A stretch of DNA of 64,000 nt, from contig NZ_VFTZ01000002.1 in NCBI RefSeq assembly GCF_006440775.1, forward strand, positions 248,001 to 312,000, written 5' to 3'. Within the stretch, counting starts at the first letter, position 1; every line of letters begins with the position of its first letter. Source of the DNA: Mesorhizobium sp. B2-7-2 (GTDB lineage: Bacteria; Pseudomonadota; Alphaproteobacteria; Rhizobiales; Rhizobiaceae). The position numbers were made by a program, and so were the translations under genes. Positions 59,180 to 64,000 of this stretch are shown one piece after another. Below the pieces are notes generated by a model. The model did no database searches. It worked only from the letters and a program-made list of their open reading frames with translations, and was not told the origin of the DNA.

Positions 59180-60505
59180 TCAGACGTAGCGGTTGACGAT
59201 GTTCTCCAGCAGCTCCTGCCGGCCGGAGCGCGGCTGCGGCTCGATCTTCTCCTTCACGACGCGCTCGGCGATCTCCTCCAGCGTGCGCTCGCCCGAAAGC
59301 ATTGCCTTGCCTTCGGCGGTGTTCCAGCCGGCATAGCGCTCGGCGAGTGGGCCGGACAGCGCCTTGTCCTCGATCATCTTGGCCGCCGCCTTGAGGCCGC
59401 GTGCGCAGGCATCCATGCCGCCGATATGGCCGATCAGGAGGTCGTCCGGGTCGAGCGACTGGCGCCTGAGCTTGGCGTCGAAATTTGTGCCGCCGGTCTT
59501 GAAGCCGCCGCCCTGCAGGACCTGGTAATAGGCCAGCGCCATTTCCGGCACGTTGTTGGGGAACTGGTCAGTGTCCCAGCCCGACTGGTAGTCGTTGCGG
59601 TTCATGTCGATCGAACCGAAGACTCCAAGCGCGTTCGCCAAAGCCAGCTCATGCTCGAAGGAATGGCCGGCCAGGATCGCGTGGCCCTGCTCGATGTTGA
59701 GCTTTACCTCCTTCTCCAGCCCGAAGCGCTTGAGGAAGCCGTAGACGGTGGCGACGTCGTAGTCGTACTGGTGCTTGGTCGGCTCCTGCGGCTTCGGCTC
59801 GATCAGGATCGTGCCCGTGAAACCTATCTTGTGCTTGTAGTCGACGACGAGGTTGAGGAAGCGGCCGGCCTGTTCCTGCTCGCGGGCAAGGTCGGTGTTG
59901 AGCAGCGTCTCATAGCCCTCGCGTCCGCCCCACAGCACATAGTTCTCGCCCTTGAGCTTCTTGGTGACGTCGATGCAGCTCTTCACCGTCGCCGCCGCAT
60001 AGGCGAACACATCCGGATCGGGATTGGTGGCCGCGCCCGACATGAACCGGCGGTGCGAGAAAAGGTTCGCCGTGCCCCAGAGGAGCTTGACGCCGGTCTC
60101 TTCCATCTTGGTTGCGAAATAGTCGGCGATCTCGTCGAGGCGCGCGGCGCTCTCCGAAAAATCCTTGCCTTCCGGGCGCACGTCCGCGTCGTGGAAGCAG
60201 AAATAGGGCGCGCCGAGCAGCGAGAACATTTCGAAGGCGACGTCGGCCTTGAGCTTGGCCAGTTCCATCGTGTCGACGCCGCCCGGCTTGGCGAACCAAG
60301 GGCGGTCGAAGGTCTGGCTGCCAAACGGATCGCCGCCCGGCCAGGCGAAGGAATGCCAGTAGGCGACGGCGAAGCGCAGATGGTCTTCCAGCCGCTTGCC
60401 GGCCACCACCTCATCGGGGTTGTAGTAGCGGTAGGCCAGCGGATTGGTCGAATCCGGCCCTTCATATTTGATTGTCTTGATGTCGCCGAAAAATCCGCTG
60501 CTCAT
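59180..60505 (-). CDS. xylA: Xylose isomerase
   Basis: This 441-aa cytosolic TIM-barrel enzyme interconverts D-xylose and D-xylulose. The signatures [32 protein letters not shown] (catalytic His and Asp), [30 protein letters not shown] and [34 protein letters not shown] are complete. ATG 60505 follows AGGAAGGAAACC. It is separated from xylB by a SnoaL-like gene on the other strand and a family A repeat, so the two are not a simple operon. Confidence 0.97.
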   Translation of the reverse strand: MSSGFFGDIKTIKYEGPDSTNPLAYRYYNPDEVVAGKRLEDHLRFAVAYWHSFAWPGGDPFGSQTFDRPWFAKPGGVDTMELAKLKADVAFEMFSLLGAPYFCFHDADVRPEGKDFSESAARLDEIADYFATKMEETGVKLLWGTANLFSHRRFMSGAATNPDPDVFAYAAATVKSCIDVTKKLKGENYVLWGGREGYETLLNTDLAREQEQAGRFLNLVVDYKHKIGFTGTILIEPKPQEPTKHQYDYDVATVYGFLKRFGLEKEVKLNIEQGHAILAGHSFEHELALANALGVFGSIDMNRNDYQSGWDTDQFPNNVPEMALAYYQVLQGGGFKTGGTNFDAKLRRQSLDPDDLLIGHIGGMDACARGLKAAAKMIEDKALSGPLAERYAGWNTAEGKAMLSGERTLEEIAERVVKEKIEPQPRSGRQELLENIVNRYV

Positions 60506-60618
60506 GGTTTCCTTCCTCTCCAATATGGTTTCGCCCGATTACCTCAGGCGTAATTGGTTTCACTCTTTTGCCGGGCGAAAAACGTCATGTCGAAACGATC
60601 CAACGAAGGACCATGACA

Positions 60619-60981
60619 ATGACCGACCTCAACAAGATCGCCCGCAACTACATCGCCGCCTGGAACGAGATCGATGCGCAGCGCCGCAAGGCGCTGCTCG
60701 ACGCGGCGTTCACCAAGGATGTCAGCTATCGGGACCCGGTCATGCAGGGCGACGGCCATGATGGCATCGCGGCACTGATCGACGGCGTCCAGCAGCGTTT
60801 CGCCGGCTTCCGATTCTCGCTGAAGGGGCAGCCGGACGGTTTCGCGGACAAGATCCGCTTCTCGTGGAACCTGGGACCCGAAGGCACGGAGTCCGTCATC
60901 GAAGGCACCGACATCGGCGTTATCGAGAACGGCCGCCTGAAGAGCGTCACCGGGTTTTTGGACAAGGTGCCGGCGCAGTGA
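60619..60981 (+). CDS. SnoaL/NTF2-like domain protein
   Basis: This 120-aa small cone-fold protein has pattern ARNYIAAWNEIDAQRRKALLDAAFTKDVSYRDPVMQGDGHDGIAALIDGVQQRFAGFRFSL, then beta strands to GFLDKV; this is the SnoaL-like layout of polyketide cyclase or isomerase relatives. The ligand is unknown. AAGGA is eight bases before ATG 60619; ATG 60613 is possible but too close to it. It stands alone between xylA and xylB, on the opposite strand. Confidence 0.8.
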   Translation: MTDLNKIARNYIAAWNEIDAQRRKALLDAAFTKDVSYRDPVMQGDGHDGIAALIDGVQQRFAGFRFSLKGQPDGFADKIRFSWNLGPEGTESVIEGTDIGVIENGRLKSVTGFLDKVPAQ

Positions 60982-61002
60982 GGATAACTGGAGAGGTGGG
61001 AT

Positions 61003-61174
61003 GCGAGGGCCCCCTCTCTGGCCTGCCGGCCATCTCCCCCTCAAGGGGGGAGATTGGCAGCTTCGAGGCCTCGCCTCTCCTTGCAACGCCGGCGATTGGC
61101 GAAAGCCGGCGTGACATCCAATCTCCCCCCTTGAGGGGGAGATGCCCGGCAGGGCAGAGAGGGGGGCCTCGCGC
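61003..61174. repeat. Family A palindromic intergenic repeat, copy 4
   Basis: Left arm GCGAGGGCCCCCTCTCTGGC with CTCCCCCTCAAGGGGGGAGA, and right arm GGCAGAGAGGGGGGCCTCGC, are inverted, with GGCGATTGGCGAAAGC inside as in copy 3. It fills the gap between the convergent SnoaL-like gene and xylB. Confidence 0.8.
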
Positions 61175-61178
61175 ATAG

Positions 61179-62633
61179 TCACGCAGTTACCGCCCTAATC
61201 GCCGGATACAGCGCCCGATACCTCTGATAGGCATCAGCATAAGCGCCGCCCAGCCCTGCATCCGGCTCGATCGTCGCATCCGTCGCCGGCGCGGTGCAGA
61301 CGGCAAGCGGATCGGCGCCGGTCGCGGCGATCAACCCCAACCTTGCCGCGCCGAAAGCGGCGCCGAAATCGCCGTCGGCCGGAATATCGACCGGAACCTG
61401 CAGCGCGGTGGCGATCGCTTTCAGCCAATAGCGCGAGCGCGAGCCGCCGCCGATGGCGGTCACCCGGCTCAGCGTCGTGCCGGCCGTCTTCAGCGCTTCG
61501 AGACCGTCGCGGAAGGCGAAGGCGACGCCCTCAAGCACCGCCTGCGTCAGCACGGCCCGGCTCGATTGATGCGCCAGCCCGGTGAAGGAGCCGCGGATGG
61601 CGGAGTCATTGTGCGGCGTGCGCTCGCCCGAGAGATAGGGCAGGAAGGTAACGCCGGTCGGCGCCTTCAGCGTATCGCCGAGTTCATGCGTCAGGTCGCC
61701 GGCACCCTTTCCGGTGATCTCCGACAGCCAGTTGAGCGAATCGGTGGCCGACAGGATCACGCCCATCTGGTGCCATGTGTCGGGCAGCGCATGGCAGAAC
61801 GTGTGCACCGCGCTTTCCGGATTGGGCAGATAGGAAGCGTTCGCCGCAAACAGCACGCCCGACGTGCCGAGCGACACGAAGGCGTGGCCGGCGCCGACCG
61901 TGCCCATGCCGCAGGCCGAGGCCGCGTTGTCGCCAGCGCCGCCGGCGATCGGGATGCCTGTCGCGACACCCCATTTGGAAGCGAGCTCGCCCCGCAAGGC
62001 GCCGGCCTTGGCCGTGCCTTCGACCAGCGAGGGCATGTGCTTTTCGTCGAGCGATGTCGCCGCCAGCAGTTCGGGCGCCCAGCGGCGCTTGCCGACATCG
62101 AGCCACGAGGTGCCGGCCGAATCCGACATTTCGGAGATGTGCTCGCCGGTCAGCCAGAGCCGCAGGTAATCCTTGGGCAGCAGCACCTTGGCCACCTTGG
62201 CAAAGATTGCCGGCTCGTTGTTCCTCACCCAGGCAAGCTTCGGCGCGGTGAAGCCCGGGAAGACGATGTTGCCGGTGAGCTTGCGGAAGCGCGGATCGGC
62301 GTCGAGCGCGGCCGCCTCGACATGGCTGCGCGTGTCGTTCCACAGGATGCAGGGGCGCAGCACCTTGTCCGAGGCGTCGAGAAGCGTGGCGCCGTGCATC
62401 TGGCCGGAAAGGCCGATGCCCTTGACCGCGGCCAGCTCCTTCGGATGGGAAGCCTTGAGTTCGGCAATCGCCGTCTCGCAGGCCTCGATCCAATGCGCCG
62501 GATCCTGCTCCGACCAGCCGGGATGCGGCCGCGAGACGTCGAGCGAGCCATGGCCGGAGCCGATGACCTTCTGGCCGTCGTCGATCAGCAGCGCCTTGAC
62601 GCCCGAAGTGCCCAGGTCGAGGCCGAGATACAT
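61179..62633 (-). CDS. xylB: Xylulokinase
   Basis: This 484-aa FGGY-family kinase phosphorylates D-xylulose to xylulose 5-phosphate. It begins MYLGLDLGTSGVKALLIDD (phosphate-1) and shows GLSGQMHGATLLDASDKVLRPCILWNDTRS, the catalytic Asp region GGAGDNAASACGMGTVGAG, LPYLSGERTPHND and AIGGGSRSRYWLKAIATAL. GGGAGGAAATC precedes ATG 62633. With xylA and rpe it completes xylose entry into the pentose phosphate pathway. Confidence 0.96.
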   Translation of the reverse strand: MYLGLDLGTSGVKALLIDDGQKVIGSGHGSLDVSRPHPGWSEQDPAHWIEACETAIAELKASHPKELAAVKGIGLSGQMHGATLLDASDKVLRPCILWNDTRSHVEAAALDADPRFRKLTGNIVFPGFTAPKLAWVRNNEPAIFAKVAKVLLPKDYLRLWLTGEHISEMSDSAGTSWLDVGKRRWAPELLAATSLDEKHMPSLVEGTAKAGALRGELASKWGVATGIPIAGGAGDNAASACGMGTVGAGHAFVSLGTSGVLFAANASYLPNPESAVHTFCHALPDTWHQMGVILSATDSLNWLSEITGKGAGDLTHELGDTLKAPTGVTFLPYLSGERTPHNDSAIRGSFTGLAHQSSRAVLTQAVLEGVAFAFRDGLEALKTAGTTLSRVTAIGGGSRSRYWLKAIATALQVPVDIPADGDFGAAFGAARLGLIAATGADPLAVCTAPATDATIEPDAGLGGAYADAYQRYRALYPAIRAVTA

Positions 62634-62654
62634 GATTTCCTCCCATTGCCGTTA

Positions 62655-62695
62655 ATTTTTTCGGATCTCGAAAAAATCTGGCTTGGCCAGTTTTT
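62655..62695 (-). terminator. Palindrome and terminator between the TTC38-like gene and xylB
   Basis: CTGGCCAAGCCAG (62678-62690, minus strand) followed by ATTTTTT is an intrinsic terminator for the TTC38-like gene. The T-run belongs to a second palindrome, ATTTTTTCG-GATCT-CGAAAAAAT (62655-62677), 22 bases before xylB, which could be an operator of a xylose regulator. Confidence 0.6.
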
Positions 62696-62715
62696 AGGAC
62701 AAGATCCGCTCCGGG

Positions 62716-64000
62716 TCAATTCTCTGACAAATCGGCGGCGCGACGCGAGAACAGCGCCGACAGCGGGCTGTCGGGCCGGGCGAGCTGCCGTTCGGCCGTC
62801 AGCGCCCGTGCGAGCGCCGTATCGCCGGCGCGCAGAGCGGCCTCGATCAGCGTCAGGTCGATCACATCGCGCTGCGCATGGCTGCCGCCGAAACGATGCG
62901 CGATCGAGCGGATCGGCCGGATCAGGCGCGCGGCCTCGTCATATTTGCCTTCGCCGAAGGCCTTGATCGCAAGCGTCAGCGGATGGCCGACATCGCGCGT
63001 GAAGGCGGCGTTGTCATCCTCGCCGCGCATCGCCTCGCGTTGCGCGTCGAGCAGCGTCTTGGCCGGCGCCTCCAGGCCTGCGCCGACAAAGGCCATCATC
63101 GCATGCGCATCGTTGAAGGCATAATTGCCGGCGGCGGCTTTCGGCATCCAGTTGCCGGCAAGCGTCGCCCAGCGGTCGCCGATATCGACGCCGCCCAGAG
63201 TGAGGCGCCACAGGATCGCCGAGGCATCGACCATATTGAGCGCCAATGTCGAGCGGTCGCCAAAGATCGGCCCGTCATAGAGCTTGAGCACCTCGTCGGT
63301 TTCGCCGAGATCGTAATGGAACAGCGCTAGGTGCCACCAATTGTGGATCTGGAGAAAACTCTCCCTGGTCCATGCATCTGGATTGGCGCGCATCCAGGCG
63401 ATGCCGTCTCGTTGCCGGCTTTGCATTTCCATGACATGCGCGACCGCATGCTGCGCCCAGCCGTCGCGCGGCTCGATCTCCACAGCCTGCCGGCCGAAGG
63501 ATTCGGCACGGCCATAGTCGCCCATCTCCTCCAGCCCGAAGGCTTGCATGCCGAGAATGGCGTGGTAGCCCGGCATGCCTTTTTGCCACGCCGGCAGCGC
63601 CCGGCCGATGCGGTCGCGCAGCATGCGCGCATTGCCGGTGAAGAAATCGATCTGATGCCCGACCTGCAGCGCCAGCGCATCGTGCGGAGTGTCGATCGCG
63701 ATGTCTTCGAGGATGCGTGCGGCTTCATGCCAGCGGCCATCGGCGAGATGCCCAAGCGCCGCGACATGCGCCGCTTCGCGCGCGGTGGCGGCAAGGGGCA
63801 ACGCCGCCTGATGGCTGGATCTAGCGACGGCCATCGCATCTCGCTCGGTGGCGAGGCCGAACAGATAGCCCTTGAACACATGCGCCATGACGAAGGCCGG
63901 ATCATCGGCAATGGCGCGGTCGATGGAACCGACCGGGTCGCCGATGAAGCATTGCAATTCATGCACGGCGCGGGCGTAGGACGAAAACCCGGTTTCGGTC
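62716..64000 (-). CDS. TPR protein of the TTC38 family (5' end outside window)
   Basis: At least 427 codons of a helical-repeat protein are present. The frame continues open to the window end, upstream of the in-frame ATG 63966, and the extra residues (ETGFSSYARAVHELQCF) look like the family N-terminus, so the gene is cut off. TTC38-like marks include DPAFVMAHVFKGYLFGLA, LALQVGHQIDFFTGN, MPGYHAILGMQAFGLEEMGDYGRAE, DGWAQHAVAHVMEM and FLQIHNWWHLALFHYDLGE. The molecular function is unknown. A terminator follows it. Confidence 0.82.
   Translation of the reverse strand, partial: TETGFSSYARAVHELQCFIGDPVGSIDRAIADDPAFVMAHVFKGYLFGLATERDAMAVARSSHQAALPLAATAREAAHVAALGHLADGRWHEAARILEDIAIDTPHDALALQVGHQIDFFTGNARMLRDRIGRALPAWQKGMPGYHAILGMQAFGLEEMGDYGRAESFGRQAVEIEPRDGWAQHAVAHVMEMQSRQRDGIAWMRANPDAWTRESFLQIHNWWHLALFHYDLGETDEVLKLYDGPIFGDRSTLALNMVDASAILWRLTLGGVDIGDRWATLAGNWMPKAAAGNYAFNDAHAMMAFVGAGLEAPAKTLLDAQREAMRGEDDNAAFTRDVGHPLTLAIKAFGEGKYDEAARLIRPIRSIAHRFGGSHAQRDVIDLTLIEAALRAGDTALARALTAERQLARPDSPLSALFSRRAADLSEN

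Overview
The window looks like chromosomal DNA of a high-GC alphaproteobacterium of the order Rhizobiales, most probably Mesorhizobium or a close relative. The grounds are the GC-rich codon use, dense catabolic operons next to ABC transporters, translationally coupled genes with ATGA overlaps, and several families of intergenic palindromic mosaic repeats typical of rhizobia. I see no rRNA, tRNA or CRISPR array. Most very long reading frames antisense to real genes are GC-driven shadows.

Layout. (1) 1-4589: a branched-chain-type ABC transporter (truncated binding protein, livHMGF). A 0.5 kb mosaic repeat separates the binding protein from the permeases, and an inverted copy of its core lies after livF. 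(2) 4844-7168: an ion antiporter and a nicotinamidase, both minus strand. (3) 7470-14594: six tightly coupled genes encoding a molybdenum hydroxylase (FAD subunit plus fused 2Fe-2S/Mo subunit), a 6-hydroxynicotinate-reductase-family protein, a UPF0280 (ApbE-like) protein, a PF06684 protein and a MarR regulator. They face an ATP-dependent hydantoinase pair (hyuB/hyuA, 14884-18646) and are followed by a ferredoxin-NADP reductase. A nearly identical 25-bp palindromic site lies upstream of both arms, so I read 6.5-19.7 kb as one regulon for an N-heterocycle whose identity is open. (4) 20.0-25.7 kb: deoC plus an ALDH16-type aldehyde dehydrogenase behind a RutR-like operator, then an SDR/FAH pair resembling the L-fuconate route. 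(5) 25.9-36.5 kb: divergent amino-sugar operons. murQ and a sugar ABC transporter with a Gfo/Idh oxidoreductase are on the minus strand; a BadF-type kinase, GntR regulator, SIS deaminase and nagA are on the plus strand. The divergent promoters carry mirrored tandem operators. (6) 36.7-40.0 kb: malonyl-CoA synthetase with its FCD-type GntR regulator, and rpe.

(7) 40.1-46.2 kb: an operon of two large secreted proteins of unknown function, one with four DUF11-like domains and seven four-cysteine repeats. They share a roughly 105-residue cysteine-patterned module. (8) 46.3-48.9 kb: a small accessory island with a decayed IS1595-type transposase, its small companion ORF, a phosphoribosyltransferase-fold protein and a winged-helix protein with its own sigma70 promoter. 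(9) 49.0-58.0 kb: an alpha/beta hydrolase and a probable carnitine/betaine degradation operon (BKACE, HD-domain protein, carnitine-dehydrogenase-like protein with a Lys/Ala-rich tail, acyl-CoA dehydrogenase, NDP-forming acyl-CoA synthetase, CaiD-like hydratase) opposite a GlxA/CdhR-type activator. (10) 58.0-64.0 kb: a HAD phosphatase, a small unknown protein, xylA, a SnoaL-like protein, xylB, and a TTC38-like protein running off the window end.

The best candidates for something undescribed are the 6.5-19.7 kb N-heterocycle regulon, the secreted protein pair at 40.1-46.0 kb, and the HD-domain protein inside the carnitine operon.
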